A DNA stretch of 64,000 nucleotides, taken from DATCDE01 sp038252405. Lineage in GTDB: Bacteria > Actinomycetota > Actinomycetes > Prado026. Shown in pieces: positions 26,616 through 34,786 of the stretch; position 1 is the stretch's first letter; every line of letters starts with the position of its first letter. Under the pieces are notes generated by a model. The model was not told the DNA's origin, did no database searches, and was given only the letters and a program-made list of their open reading frames with translations. A program made the translations under genes and the position numbers. The stretch spans positions 1-64,000 of the forward strand of contig JBBSAJ010000008.1 of assembly GCA_038252405.1 (NCBI GenBank), written 5' to 3'.

Positions 26616-27908
26616 TCAGAGCCGGGCGAACCGCTCGATGTCGTCGGTGAACTCGCGGACCATCTCGGCGGTCACGGTCGGACGCACCTGGCGGACGGCG
26701 TCCAGGTAGTCCTGGGTGGAGGCACCCGGCTGCTCGACGGTCTCACCGGCGACCAGCTCGCGCTCGAACGCGGCCTGTGCCGCGACCCGGGCCGCGTGCT
26801 CGATGTCGGCCGGGGTGAGCGTCTCACTGACCGCCACCAGCGCGTCGAGGTCGAGGTCGTCACGGCCGGCGGTGGAGGTGTAGCGGCTCCAGATGGCCCG
26901 GCGCGCGGCCGCGTCCGGCGGGCCGACCGGGACCAGGTAGTCGAAGCGGCCGGGGCGCAGGAACGCCGAGTCGAGGGAGCGCACCGAGTTCGTGGCGCAG
27001 ACCAGCAGCCGGGTGTCCCGCTCCCGGAAGGTCGGGATCAGCTTGAGCAGCTCGTTGGTCACGCCGTGCGCCGGTGAGGTGGGCTGCCCGTCGCGCAGCC
27101 CGGCGATCTCCTCCACCTCGTCGATGAAGACCAGCACCCGCTCGAGGTCGGCGACCCGGGTGAAGACCTCGCGCAACGCGGCGGCCAGGCCGCCGGCGTC
27201 GGCGGCCAGCCGGGACGGGAAGATCTCTACGAACGGCCAGCCCAGGCGGGAGGCGATGCCACGGGCGAACGTCGTCTTGCCGGTGCCGGGCGGCCCGAAC
27301 AGCACCGCCGCCCGCGGTGGGACGACCCCGTGGGCGGCGGCCCGTTCCGGCTCGGCCAGCGGCAGGATGATCCGCCGTTCGATGAGCTCCTTCTCCCGCT
27401 CCATGCCGGCCATCCGGTCCCACAGCCCGGCTGGCAGCACCCGGCCGCCGAGCGCGTCCAGGGTGGCGGCCTCGCCGGGGGCGAGCGCCTCGATCTTCTC
27501 GAAGTAGGCGACGGCCGGACGGCGGCCGTAGCCGGCCTTGGCCAGGCCCTCGGCGAGCTGCTCCTCCTCGGGCAGCACGTAGGAGATGCGGCGCACGTGC
27601 AGCTCCACGAGCAGCCGCTCGAGCTCCAGCAGCAGCCGGCTGACCAGCCCCTGGCCGCGGCAGTCGGGGGCCGCGGCGATCCGCATCACCCAGCCGCGCT
27701 CGCCGCTGATGGTGGCCAGCGCCGTCCCCACGACCCGGCCGGCGCTCACCGCGACGACGGCCGGCTCGTTGGCGCGCAGCGCCGCGATGCACTCGCCGAC
27801 CGAGAACACCGAGCTTTGCCCCAGGTCGCCCGTGGCGTCCCACAGGTGGACGACCGCCTCGAGGTCGTCGTCGTGGTACTCGCGAACCAGCCACCCCATG
27901 GTCACCAT
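26616..27908 (-). CDS. GNAT acetyltransferase-AAA+ ATPase fusion
   Basis: 430-residue two-domain protein. Residues ~5-145 are a GNAT acyltransferase (VVAVSAGRVVGTALATI, then RIAAAPDCRGQGLVSRLLLE, the acetyl-CoA P-loop). Residues ~165-430 are an AAA+ module with Walker A LFGPPGTGKTTFARGIA (near 206), Walker B RVLVFIDEVEE, sensor 1 LLVCATNSVRSLDSAFLRPG and the arginine-finger region RPGRFDYLVPVG. The start at 27908 could instead be the ATG at 27899. It lies 46 bases upstream of the glycosyltransferase. AAA+ modules of this class remodel or unfold partners; the GNAT half would acetylate an amine or amino sugar. Function unknown. Confidence 0.82.
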   Translation of the reverse strand: MVTMGWLVREYHDDDLEAVVHLWDATGDLGQSSVFSVGECIAALRANEPAVVAVSAGRVVGTALATISGERGWVMRIAAAPDCRGQGLVSRLLLELERLLVELHVRRISYVLPEEEQLAEGLAKAGYGRRPAVAYFEKIEALAPGEAATLDALGGRVLPAGLWDRMAGMEREKELIERRIILPLAEPERAAAHGVVPPRAAVLFGPPGTGKTTFARGIASRLGWPFVEIFPSRLAADAGGLAAALREVFTRVADLERVLVFIDEVEEIAGLRDGQPTSPAHGVTNELLKLIPTFRERDTRLLVCATNSVRSLDSAFLRPGRFDYLVPVGPPDAAARRAIWSRYTSTAGRDDLDLDALVAVSETLTPADIEHAARVAAQAAFERELVAGETVEQPGASTQDYLDAVRQVRPTVTAEMVREFTDDIERFARL

Positions 27909-27991
27909 CGGGTCAGCCTAGGGTGCGGCTTGCGGTGCCCCGGCGGCGGTGTGCCCGCGCGGCTTGCCCTCCACGGTCGTCCTCCCTACGG

Positions 27992-28006
27992 TTGGATCCA
28001 ATATCC
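27992..28006 (+). promoter_or_regulatory. candidate GntR operator upstream of gcdH
   Basis: The 15-mer TTGGATCCAATATCC lies 21 bases before the gcdH start. It matches 13 of 15 positions of TTGGATACAGTATCC in front of the CoA-transferase gene (31332-31346, minus strand). Both are interrupted inverted repeats with GGAT/ATCC arms. The nearby FCD-type GntR gene is the likely binder (inference). Confidence 0.6.
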
Positions 28007-28027
28007 AGACTGCCTTGGAGTGCTCGA

Positions 28028-29203
28028 ATGGCCGACAGCCCGGTTGCCCCCCTCGACCTGATCGCCGCCGACTCGCTGCTGTCGGAGGAGGAGCGCGAGA
28101 TCCGCGGCACGGTCCGCCGCTACCTCGACTCCGAGGTGCGTCCGCACATCGCGGAGTGGTTCGAGTCCGGGGAGCTGCCGGCCCGCGAGCTGGCCCGGGG
28201 CTTCGGCCAGCTGGGCCTGCTCGGCATGCACCTGGAGGGCTACGGCTGCCCGGGGACCAGCGCGGTCGCCTACGGGCTGGCCGCCCTGGAGCTGGAGGCG
28301 GTGGACTCCGGCGTCCGGTCGCTGGTGTCGGTGCAGGGGTCGCTGGCCATGTTCGCGATCCACCACTACGGCAGCGAGGAGCAGAAGCTGGAGTGGCTGC
28401 CGCGGATGGCGGCCGGCGAGGCGCTCGGCTGCTTCGGGCTGACCGAGCCGGACTTCGGCTCCAACCCCGCGGGGATGCGCGCCACCGCCAAGCGGGACGG
28501 CGCGGACTGGGTGCTCGACGGCACCAAGATGTGGATCACCAACGGCTCGATCTCGGACATCGCCGTGGTGTGGGCACGCACGGACGAGGGGATCCGCGGC
28601 TTCGTCGTCCCGACCGACACCCCCGGGTTCACCGCGAACACGGTCAAGCACAAGCTCTCGCTGCGGGCGTCTGTGACCAGCGAGCTGGTGCTCAACGGCG
28701 TGCGGCTGCCGGACTCGGCGGTGCTGCCCGCGGCACGGGGCCTGGCCGGACCGCTCGGATGCCTCAGCGAGGCACGGTTCGGCATCGTGTTCGGCGTCAT
28801 GGGGGCGGCGCGGGACAGCCTCCAGGCGGCCATCGACTACGCGCTGGCCCGCGAGCAGTTCGACCGGCCGATCGCCGGCTTCCAGCTCACCCAGCAGAAG
28901 CTCGCCGACATGGCCCTGGAGCTGCAGAAGGGCTACCTGCTGGCGCTGCACCTGGGTCGACTCAAGGACGCCGGGCAGATCACCCCGCAGATGGTCAGCG
29001 TCGGCAAGCTGAACAACGCCCGGGAGGCGCTGCGGATCGCCCGGGAGGCGCGCACGATCCTGGGCGGCAGCGGGATCACCACCGAGTACTCGCCGCTGCG
29101 GCACGCCAACAACCTCGAGTCGGTGCTGACCTACGAGGGCACCAGCGAGATCCACACCCTGGTGGTGGGCCAGGCGCTCACCGGCCTGTCCGCCTACCGC
29201 TGA
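28028..29203 (+). CDS. gcdH: glutaryl-CoA dehydrogenase
   Basis: 391-residue acyl-CoA dehydrogenase that should convert glutaryl-CoA to crotonyl-CoA and CO2 with FAD. The substrate-carboxylate Arg is in DSGVRSLVSVQGSLAMFAI, as in characterised glutaryl-CoA dehydrogenases. The FAD region reads CFGLTEPDFGSNPAGM and KMWITNGSISDIAVVWA. The catalytic Glu is in LTYEGTSEIHTLVVGQ near the C-terminus. ATG at 28028 with TTGGAG upstream. A neighbouring family III CoA-transferase could supply glutaryl-CoA from glutarate, a product of lysine or cadaverine breakdown, which ties this module to the amine-catabolism genes. Confidence 0.9.
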   Translation: MADSPVAPLDLIAADSLLSEEEREIRGTVRRYLDSEVRPHIAEWFESGELPARELARGFGQLGLLGMHLEGYGCPGTSAVAYGLAALELEAVDSGVRSLVSVQGSLAMFAIHHYGSEEQKLEWLPRMAAGEALGCFGLTEPDFGSNPAGMRATAKRDGADWVLDGTKMWITNGSISDIAVVWARTDEGIRGFVVPTDTPGFTANTVKHKLSLRASVTSELVLNGVRLPDSAVLPAARGLAGPLGCLSEARFGIVFGVMGAARDSLQAAIDYALAREQFDRPIAGFQLTQQKLADMALELQKGYLLALHLGRLKDAGQITPQMVSVGKLNNAREALRIAREARTILGGSGITTEYSPLRHANNLESVLTYEGTSEIHTLVVGQALTGLSAYR

Positions 29204-29214
29204 CCCCCGCCCGC

Positions 29215-29442
29215 CTACCCCCGGGCGGCGATGCAGACGTCCCGGTGCTCACAGCCCGGGCAGCTGGCGACGCCGACCTGGCCGTTGTGGCCGTGCTCCT
29301 CGTGCCAGCAGACGCCGCACGTCTTGCACAGCAGGTTGTCCTGGGCGCCGGTGTCCACCCAGGTGGTGTGGCTGCTCCCGCAGCCCGGGCAGCGCGTCGC
29401 CACGCCGACCGGGCCGAGCGGGTCCATGAGGTACGAAGTCAC
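29215..29442 (-). CDS. small zinc-ribbon-like protein
   Basis: 75-residue acidic small protein with three Cys pairs, ATRCPGCGSSHTTWVDTG, NLLCKTCGVCWHEEHG and ASCPGCEHRDVC, plus several His. The spacing fits one or two zinc ribbons. The fold suggests a nucleic-acid or protein adaptor, but no function is known. It ends 12 bases from the gcdH stop (convergent) and lies downstream of the GntR gene on the same strand. Cys/His spacing is regular and the codon bias matches the chromosome, so I treat it as real. Confidence 0.7.
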   Translation of the reverse strand: MTSYLMDPLGPVGVATRCPGCGSSHTTWVDTGAQDNLLCKTCGVCWHEEHGHNGQVGVASCPGCEHRDVCIAARG

Positions 29443-29532
29443 GGCGATCGCCTCCTGACCGGGTCTGCTCCTGCCGGCAGCGGACCAGATGGCCGACGGG
29501 TGGACCAGAGCCGAACGTCCCGAACCGGTGGG

Positions 29533-30201
29533 TCAGCTGGGCAGAATCGAGCGCAGGTGGTCCACGGCGTGCTCTCGGTGGACGTCGAGCAGCCGGACCA
29601 CCTCCTCCACGTCCCGCCGCCGCACGGCATGGAGCACCGCCCGGTGCTCGGCGGTCACGGCGTCCCGGTTCGCGTCGTCGCCGTAGTAGACCGAGCGGTA
29701 GGTGTCGGTCGCGTCCCACAGCACCCGGACCAGCCGGGCCAGCCGCGGCATCCGGGCCGCCTCCACCAGGCCGAAGTGCAGCCGGCGGTTGGCGGCCGTC
29801 ATGGCGGTCAGGTCCCCGCGCGCCGCGGCCGCCTCGCAGTCGGCCACCGCCTCCGCGGCCCGCTCGACGTCCTCCTCGCTCAGCCGGGGCACGCCGACCC
29901 GCACCGCCTCCGACTCCAGCAGGGTGCGGATCCGGTACACCTCGATCAGGTCGGTGACCGACAGCTCGGTCACGAAGTAGCCGCGGTGCGGCTCGTAGGT
30001 GACCTGACCCTCCCCCTCGAGGATCTTCAGCGCCTCCCGCAGCGGCACCCGGGAGACTCCATACGCCTCGGCCAGCGCCTCCTGTCGGATCTGCTGACCC
30101 GGCGCCAGCTCCCCCGACACGATGGCCCGGCGCAGCGCCTCGAGCACCGCCTCCTGGGCGGTCGGCGGACGCCGGAAGTCCTCGGCCGAATGGACGCTCA
30201 T
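29533..30201 (-). CDS. GntR-family regulator (FCD domain)
   Basis: 222-residue FadR/FCD-type GntR regulator. The N-terminal winged helix (residues ~15-80) has LRRAIVSGELAPGQQIRQEA and YGVSRVPLREALKILEGEG; the all-helical FCD ligand domain (~90-215) has the metal-binding His pattern (RRLHFGLVEAA, AEHRAVLHAV). The start overlaps the CoA-transferase stop by four bases, so it is the distal gene of that operon and is probably autoregulated. The shared 15-bp motif before gcdH and before the CoA-transferase is its likely operator, with glutarate or glutaryl-CoA as the natural inducer candidate (inference). Confidence 0.9.
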   Translation of the reverse strand: MSVHSAEDFRRPPTAQEAVLEALRRAIVSGELAPGQQIRQEALAEAYGVSRVPLREALKILEGEGQVTYEPHRGYFVTELSVTDLIEVYRIRTLLESEAVRVGVPRLSEEDVERAAEAVADCEAAAARGDLTAMTAANRRLHFGLVEAARMPRLARLVRVLWDATDTYRSVYYGDDANRDAVTAEHRAVLHAVRRRDVEEVVRLLDVHREHAVDHLRSILPS

Positions 30202-31328
30202 CGAAGCTCCCTCAGCACCTCGTCGGTGTGGGCACCCAGCGTCGGGGGCGGCCGCAGGTAGCGCACCGGGGTCGCCGACAGCCCGATCGGGTCGGCCACG
30301 GTCCGGATGCCGTCCACGGTGACGACCGGAGCCAGCCCGAGCCGCTCGGCCAGCGCCATCGCGTCGCCCACGTCGTTGATCGGGCCGCACGGCACCCCGG
30401 CGCCGGTGAGCAGGGCCGCCCACTCCTCGGCCGGCCGGGCGGCCAGGGCTGCGGTCAGCTCCGCGGCCAGCGCGTCCCGGTGCGCGACCCGGCTCGGGTT
30501 CGTGGCGAACCGCGGGTCGGTGGCCAGCTCCGGGCACCCCAGGACGCCGGCCAGCGCGGTGAACTGCCTGTCGTTGCCCACGGCCAGCGCGAGCGGCCGG
30601 TCGGCGGTGTCGAGCACCTCGTACGGCGCGATCGAGGGGTGCCGGTTGCCCATGATCCCCGGCACCACCCCGGCTGCCACGTACCCGGACGCCTGGTTGA
30701 CCAGTGCGGACAGCAGCGAGGACAGCAGGTTGACCTCCACCCGCTGCCCCTCGCCGGTGCGCTCGCGGTGCCGCAGCGCGGCCAGGATCCCGATCGTCGC
30801 GTGCAGGCCGGTGACGACGTCGACGAGCGCCACCCCGACCTTCGTGGGCTCCCCAAGGCCCGGCCCGGTGACGCTCATCAGCCCGCCGACGGCCTGCACC
30901 AGCAGGTCGTACCCCGGCAGCCCCGCGCCGGCGCCGCGGCCGAATCCGGTGACCGACGCGTAGACCACGGACGGGTTGAGCGCCGTCACGTCGTCGTACC
31001 CCAGCCCCAGCCGCTCCATCGTCCCCGGCGGGAAGTTCTCGATGACGACGTCTGCCCGCGCGGCCAGCCGCAGCGCAGCCGCGCGTCCGTCGGTCGTCTT
31101 CAGGTCGAGCGCCACCGACCGCTTGTTGCGGTTGACACCGAGAAAGTAGGTGGCCTCCCCGGACTCCGTCCAGGGCGGCCCCCAGGCCCTGGTGTCGTCG
31201 CCGGCGCCCGGCCGCTCGACCTTGACCACGTCGGCGCCGAGATCGGCCAGCAGCATGGTGGCGTACGGGCCGGCCAGCACCCGGCTGAAGTCGGCCACCA
31301 CGACACCGGCCAGGGACGCATCCGTCAT
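30198..31328 (-). CDS. CaiB/BaiF family III CoA-transferase (glutarate CoA-transferase-like)
   Basis: 376-residue family III CoA-transferase. The N-terminal pattern [20 protein letters not shown] is followed by the family's catalytic-Asp region in [20 protein letters not shown] and by [20 protein letters not shown]. Its neighbour is glutaryl-CoA dehydrogenase and both carry the same upstream motif, so succinyl-CoA:glutarate (SUGCT-like) transfer is the best guess; other dicarboxylates are possible. The ATG at 31328 has no ribosome site and the candidate operator ends three bases before it, which suggests a leaderless or near-leaderless transcript. Confidence 0.85.
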   Translation of the reverse strand: MTDASLAGVVVADFSRVLAGPYATMLLADLGADVVKVERPGAGDDTRAWGPPWTESGEATYFLGVNRNKRSVALDLKTTDGRAAALRLAARADVVIENFPPGTMERLGLGYDDVTALNPSVVYASVTGFGRGAGAGLPGYDLLVQAVGGLMSVTGPGLGEPTKVGVALVDVVTGLHATIGILAALRHRERTGEGQRVEVNLLSSLLSALVNQASGYVAAGVVPGIMGNRHPSIAPYEVLDTADRPLALAVGNDRQFTALAGVLGCPELATDPRFATNPSRVAHRDALAAELTAALAARPAEEWAALLTGAGVPCGPINDVGDAMALAERLGLAPVVTVDGIRTVADPIGLSATPVRYLRPPPTLGAHTDEVLRELR

Positions 31329-31331
31329 GTC

Positions 31332-31346
31332 GGATACTGTATCCAA
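31332..31346 (-). promoter_or_regulatory. candidate GntR operator upstream of the CoA-transferase gene
   Basis: On the minus strand this reads TTGGATACAGTATCC, with a perfect GGATAC / GTATCC inverted repeat around one base. It matches 13 of 15 positions of the motif before gcdH (27992-28006). It abuts the start codon, so binding would block transcription initiation or early elongation of the CoA-transferase-GntR operon. Confidence 0.6.
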
Positions 31347-31366
31347 TCCGGCCGCCAGCCCGGCGC

Positions 31367-31903
31367 CTACCGCCGCTCCGTCGCCCGACGCGACACCGCT
31401 CGCTTGGTGACCTCCATGAGCACGCGGATCGCCACCCCGATGAAGACCAGGTCCCCCACCATCTGCGCGGTGACGAGACCCCTGGCCAGCTGGCTCCGCG
31501 GGGCGATGTCCCCGAAGCCCACCGTGGCGAACACCGTCACCGTGAAGTACAGCGAGTCCAGCTTGGTCAGCTCCGTGCCGAACGAGGCCGGCTGACCGGA
31601 CTGGAGCGTGTAATAGGTGCTCGCGAACAGGGTCAGGAACAGCAGCCCGGACAGGGTGAGCGCCTCGGCCGCCTGAACGACGGGGCGCTCGGACCGCATG
31701 ATCCGGCGCCCCTGGAACACCAGCACCGCGCCGATGACGCACAGCCCCGCGCCCACCGAGACCCAGCCGGCGGCACCCGTATCCCGACCCAGGGGGGCCA
31801 CGAAGTAGAAGCCGAGCACCACCAAGGTGATCAGCAGGATCCGGACGGCCGCCATCACCGCCAACCGGGCCGCGGTCCGGGTCGGCACCTTCGGCTCGCT
31901 CAC
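31367..31903 (-). CDS. two-pore-helix potassium channel family protein
   Basis: 178-residue membrane protein with about four hydrophobic segments. Two N-terminal helices (ILLITLVVLGFYFVAPLG; GWVSVGAGLCVIGAVLVFQG) precede a pore module: helix, SLYFTVTVFATVGFGDIAP with the K+ selectivity filter TVGFGD (near residue 124), and an inner helix (VTAQMVGDLVFIGVAIRVLM). No cytosolic RCK/TrkA domain follows. It likely conducts K+ passively. It is independent of the glutarate module although on the same strand. Confidence 0.82.
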   Translation of the reverse strand: MSEPKVPTRTAARLAVMAAVRILLITLVVLGFYFVAPLGRDTGAAGWVSVGAGLCVIGAVLVFQGRRIMRSERPVVQAAEALTLSGLLFLTLFASTYYTLQSGQPASFGTELTKLDSLYFTVTVFATVGFGDIAPRSQLARGLVTAQMVGDLVFIGVAIRVLMEVTKRAVSRRATERR

Positions 31904-31954
31904 AGCAACTCACGCTGCCAGAACGAGCGACCCGGAGCGCGCAGGCGCGCGGAC

Positions 31955-33058
31955 CTACCGCTCGACGGCCGCCAGCTGCCCGCAGGCCCCGTCGATCTCG
32001 CGTCCGCGGGTGTCCCGCACGGTCACCTGGATGCCGTGCCCCTCCAGCCGCCGGACGAACTCCTTCTCGTCCTCCGGGCGGGACGCCGTCCACTCCGACC
32101 CGGGCGTGGGGTTGAGCGGGATCAGGTTGACGTGCACCAGCTTCCTGCGCAGCCGCCGGCCGAGCAGGTCGGCCCGCCAGGCCTGGTCGTTCACTCCCTT
32201 GATCAGCGCGTACTCGATGGAGATCCGGCGGTGGGTCACCTCGGCGTAGTGCCAGGCGGCGTCCAGCACCTCGTCGACCTTCCACCGGGTGTTCACCGGG
32301 ACCAGGGTGTTGCGCAGCTCGTCGTCCGGCGCGTGCAGCGAGACGGCGAGCGTCACCGGTAGCCCCTCGTCGGCCAGCTGCCGCATCCGCGGCACCAGCC
32401 CGACCGTCGACACCGTGATCCCGCGCGCGGACAGGCCCAGCCCGTCCGGGGCCGGGTCGGTGAGCCGGCGGACGGCGCCGATGACCGCGTTGTAGTTGGC
32501 CAGCGGCTCGCCCATGCCCATGAACACGACGTTGCTCACCCGGCCGGGGCCGCCCGGCACCTCGCCGCGCGCGAGCACCCGGGCGCCGTCGACGACCTGC
32601 TCGACGATCTCGGCGGCGGACAGGTTGCGGGTCAGCCCGGCCTGGCCGGTGGCGCAGAACGGGCAGTTCATGCCGCAGCCGGCCTGCGACGAGACGCACA
32701 TGGTCACCCGGTTGGGGTAGCGCATCAGCACGCTCTCGACGAGGGCGCCGTCGAACAGCCGCCACAGCGCCTTCACCGTCGTCCCGGCGTCGCAGGAGAC
32801 CGCCCGCACCGGCGTGAGCAGGGTGGGGGCCAGCGCCGTGGCGAGCCGTTCCCTGGACGCCGCGGGGACGTCGGTCCACGCGTCGGCGTCCTCGCTGAGC
32901 CGGGCGAAGTAGTGCCGGGAGATCTGGTCGGCCCGGAACGGCTTCTCCCCCAGCTCGGCGACGGCGGCCCGGCGCTCAGCGGGTGTGAGGTCGGCGAGGT
33001 GCCGCGGCGGCTTGGCCCGGCGCGGCGCGGTGAAGGTGAGGACTCCGGGGGAAGGCAT
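31955..33058 (-). CDS. rlmN: dual-specificity 23S rRNA/tRNA adenine C2-methyltransferase RlmN
   Basis: 367-residue radical-SAM methyltransferase that methylates A2503 of 23S rRNA and A37 of some tRNAs. The 4Fe-4S motif CxxxCxxC is in [20 protein letters not shown] (near residue 126); the C-terminal region contains [12 protein letters not shown] and the second catalytic Cys region near GACGQLA. The frame allows two ATGs (33064, 33058); I took the second. In actinobacteria rlmN regularly follows cdsA, as here with three small genes between. Confidence 0.92.
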   Translation of the reverse strand: MPSPGVLTFTAPRRAKPPRHLADLTPAERRAAVAELGEKPFRADQISRHYFARLSEDADAWTDVPAASRERLATALAPTLLTPVRAVSCDAGTTVKALWRLFDGALVESVLMRYPNRVTMCVSSQAGCGMNCPFCATGQAGLTRNLSAAEIVEQVVDGARVLARGEVPGGPGRVSNVVFMGMGEPLANYNAVIGAVRRLTDPAPDGLGLSARGITVSTVGLVPRMRQLADEGLPVTLAVSLHAPDDELRNTLVPVNTRWKVDEVLDAAWHYAEVTHRRISIEYALIKGVNDQAWRADLLGRRLRRKLVHVNLIPLNPTPGSEWTASRPEDEKEFVRRLEGHGIQVTVRDTRGREIDGACGQLAAVER

Positions 33059-33108
33059 GGTCACCCATCAGTGTGGCACGCGAGAAACGGCGCGGCGGAC
33101 GTGGAAAG

Positions 33109-33157
33109 ACCCCGCCGGCCGCCCCGGCTCGGAGGAGACCGGACGGCCGACGGGGCC
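33109..33157. terminator. hairpin between groES-like gene and rlmN
   Basis: An imperfect GC-rich inverted repeat pairs ACCCCGCCGGCCG (from 33109) with CGGCCGACGGGGCC (33144-33157). It lies just beyond the stop of the minus-strand GroES-like gene and before rlmN. There is no U-tract. Confidence 0.4.
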
Positions 33158-33202
33158 GACGGGTTCGCCGGACCGCGACGCCCGGGACCCGCAGGGGGTG
33201 GC

Positions 33203-33499
33203 TCAGGCGGCGCTGGCAGCGGCGCCGGTCGTGCGCAGCACGGCCAGCAGGTCAGCGGCCTCCAAAATCAGGTAGTCCCGGTTCTCCAGGCGGAGCTCGG
33301 TGCCGGTGTAGCGGGCGAAGAACACCCGGTCGCCCACCGCTACCTTGATCTCCTCGTCGTCGCCCACGGCGACGACCTCGCCGCGCTGCGGCTTGTCCTT
33401 GGCGGTGTCCGGCAGGACGAGCCCGCTCGGGGTGTAGCTCTCTTCCTCGATCAGCTTGACGAGCACGCGGGCGCCGAGGGGCTGGACCGTCTCCGACAT
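33203..33499 (-). CDS. GroES-like co-chaperonin
   Basis: 98-residue protein of the Cpn10 fold. The family pattern is seen in VQPLGARVLVKLIEEESYTP, SGLVLPDTAKDKPQRGEVVAVG and VGDRVFFARYTGTELRLENR, ending with a Leu/Ala-rich tail. The mobile-loop position (SYTPSGLVLPD) corresponds to the GroEL-contact loop, though its hydrophobic tripeptide is G-L-V-L rather than the usual G-I-V-L. No groEL is present in the window, so this is an orphan second co-chaperonin, or it serves a chaperonin elsewhere. Confidence 0.85.
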   Translation of the reverse strand: MSETVQPLGARVLVKLIEEESYTPSGLVLPDTAKDKPQRGEVVAVGDDEEIKVAVGDRVFFARYTGTELRLENRDYLILEAADLLAVLRTTGAAASAA

Positions 33500-33557
33500 G
33501 GGTGTGCTGTTCCTCTCGATGGGTCTGGTCGATGGGTCTTGGGCTGGGTGGAACGGG

Positions 33558-33830
33558 TCAGTGGCTTGCCTTGAGGCCGAGCAGCCGGTCGATCTTGGGC
33601 CGGTCGAAGCCCACGATCGGCCGCCCGTCGATCTCGATCACGGGGACGCCGGTCTGGCCGGTGCGCCGGACCAGGTCCCGCGCGGCGGCGGCGTCCCGGC
33701 TCACGTCGATCTCCCGGAACCGGACGTCCTGCTGGCGCAGGTAGGTCTTCGCCCGCTGGCACCAGGAACAGGTCGGCGTGGTGAAGACCAGGACCTTGTG
33801 CTGACGGTCGGTGGGGCTGGACTGGGTCAT
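33558..33830 (-). CDS. glutaredoxin / mycoredoxin-family protein
   Basis: 90-residue thioredoxin-fold redox protein. The active site is VFTTPTCSWCQRAKTYLRQQ (CSWC, near residue 21) with the cis-Pro in TGQTGVPVIEIDGRPIVGFD. Actinobacteria lack glutathione, and proteins of this size act as mycothiol-dependent mycoredoxins or NrdH-like electron donors; the C-terminal GFDRPKIDRLLG fits the Mrx group. A perfect 16-bp CsoR/CstR-type palindrome 33 bases upstream suggests induction by copper or reactive sulfur. Start ATG at 33830. Confidence 0.85.
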   Translation of the reverse strand: MTQSSPTDRQHKVLVFTTPTCSWCQRAKTYLRQQDVRFREIDVSRDAAAARDLVRRTGQTGVPVIEIDGRPIVGFDRPKIDRLLGLKASH

Positions 33831-33862
33831 CGTGGGGTCAACTCCTCTCCGGGGTCCCCACT

Positions 33863-33878
33863 ATACCCCTAGGGGTAT
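33863..33878. promoter_or_regulatory. CsoR/CstR-type operator palindrome
   Basis: ATACCCCTAGGGGTAT is a perfect 16-bp palindrome that matches the ATACCCC...GGGGTAT operators of the CsoR family (copper sensors and persulfide sensors such as CstR). It lies between the cdsA end and the glutaredoxin start, so it can only control the glutaredoxin gene. Confidence 0.75.
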
Positions 33879-33883
33879 GCCAC

Positions 33884-34741
33884 TCACCCACCGACGAAGA
33901 CGGTGAGCAGCAGGAAGGCCACCGGCGCGCTGGGGATCAGCGAGTCCAGCCGGTCGAGCATCCCGCCGTGCCCCGGGAGCAGGTTGCCCATGTCCTTGAT
34001 GCCGAGGTCCCGCTTGACCATCGACTCGGCCAGGTCCCCGAGGGTGGCGGTGAGCACGATGGCCAGGCCGAGGACGGCGCCCTGCCACCACTGCATCCCG
34101 AGCAGCCAGTGGCCGGACAGCGACGCGGCGACCACGCAGGCGACCATCGACCCGGCGAAGCCCTCCCAGGACTTCTTCGGACTGATCCGCGGGGCCATCG
34201 GGTGCCGGCCGAAGAGCACGCCCACCGCGTAGCCGCCGATGTCACTGCAGATCGTGGTGAGGATGAACACGACGATCCGGTCCGAGCCCTGGGACTGCGC
34301 CAGCATGAGCATGACGAATCCGGCCATGAGCGGCAGGTAGCCGGCGATCCAGACCGAGGACGAGACGTCGACGACCGACCCCTCGACCGGGCCGGTGAGC
34401 CGCCACAGCACGAGCACGAGCACGGTGAGCCCGAAGGCCACCCCGAGGGCGGCCGGGCCGCCGACGTAGGCGGCCACGATGACCGCTACCGTGCCGACCA
34501 GCAGCGGGGCCAGCGGCGGCTCGGCTCCTGCGCTGGCGATCGCGTGCCGCAGCTCCCAGACCGACATCAGCACCGCAGCCGACGTGACCGCCACGAACAG
34601 CCACGGGACGGTGTACAGGGTCCCGACCACCGCGCCGGCCAGCACCAGCCCGACCGCGATCGCGGCCGGCAGGTTGCGCCCCGCCTTCGACGGCGTCGCC
34701 GGCTGCGTGGCTCCGGACGACGTGGTCACGTCGTCGAGCAC
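33884..34741 (-). CDS. cdsA: phosphatidate cytidylyltransferase
   Basis: Integral membrane enzyme making CDP-diacylglycerol from CTP and phosphatidate for phospholipid synthesis. The 285-residue protein has a charged N-terminal leader, about eight membrane helices and the CdsA signature near the C-terminus (SKKSWEGFAGSMVACVVAAS; LGIKDMGNLLPGHGGMLDRL with the metal-binding Asp). The start is a GTG at 34741 with a weak ribosome site. It follows frr in the conserved rpsB-tsf-pyrH-frr-cdsA order. Confidence 0.93.
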   Translation of the reverse strand: MLDDVTTSSGATQPATPSKAGRNLPAAIAVGLVLAGAVVGTLYTVPWLFVAVTSAAVLMSVWELRHAIASAGAEPPLAPLLVGTVAVIVAAYVGGPAALGVAFGLTVLVLVLWRLTGPVEGSVVDVSSSVWIAGYLPLMAGFVMLMLAQSQGSDRIVVFILTTICSDIGGYAVGVLFGRHPMAPRISPKKSWEGFAGSMVACVVAASLSGHWLLGMQWWQGAVLGLAIVLTATLGDLAESMVKRDLGIKDMGNLLPGHGGMLDRLDSLIPSAPVAFLLLTVFVGG

Positions 34742-34786
34742 GGCAGGTGAGGGGTCATTCGGCGTCCTCGCAGTCGGGTGGGCGCG

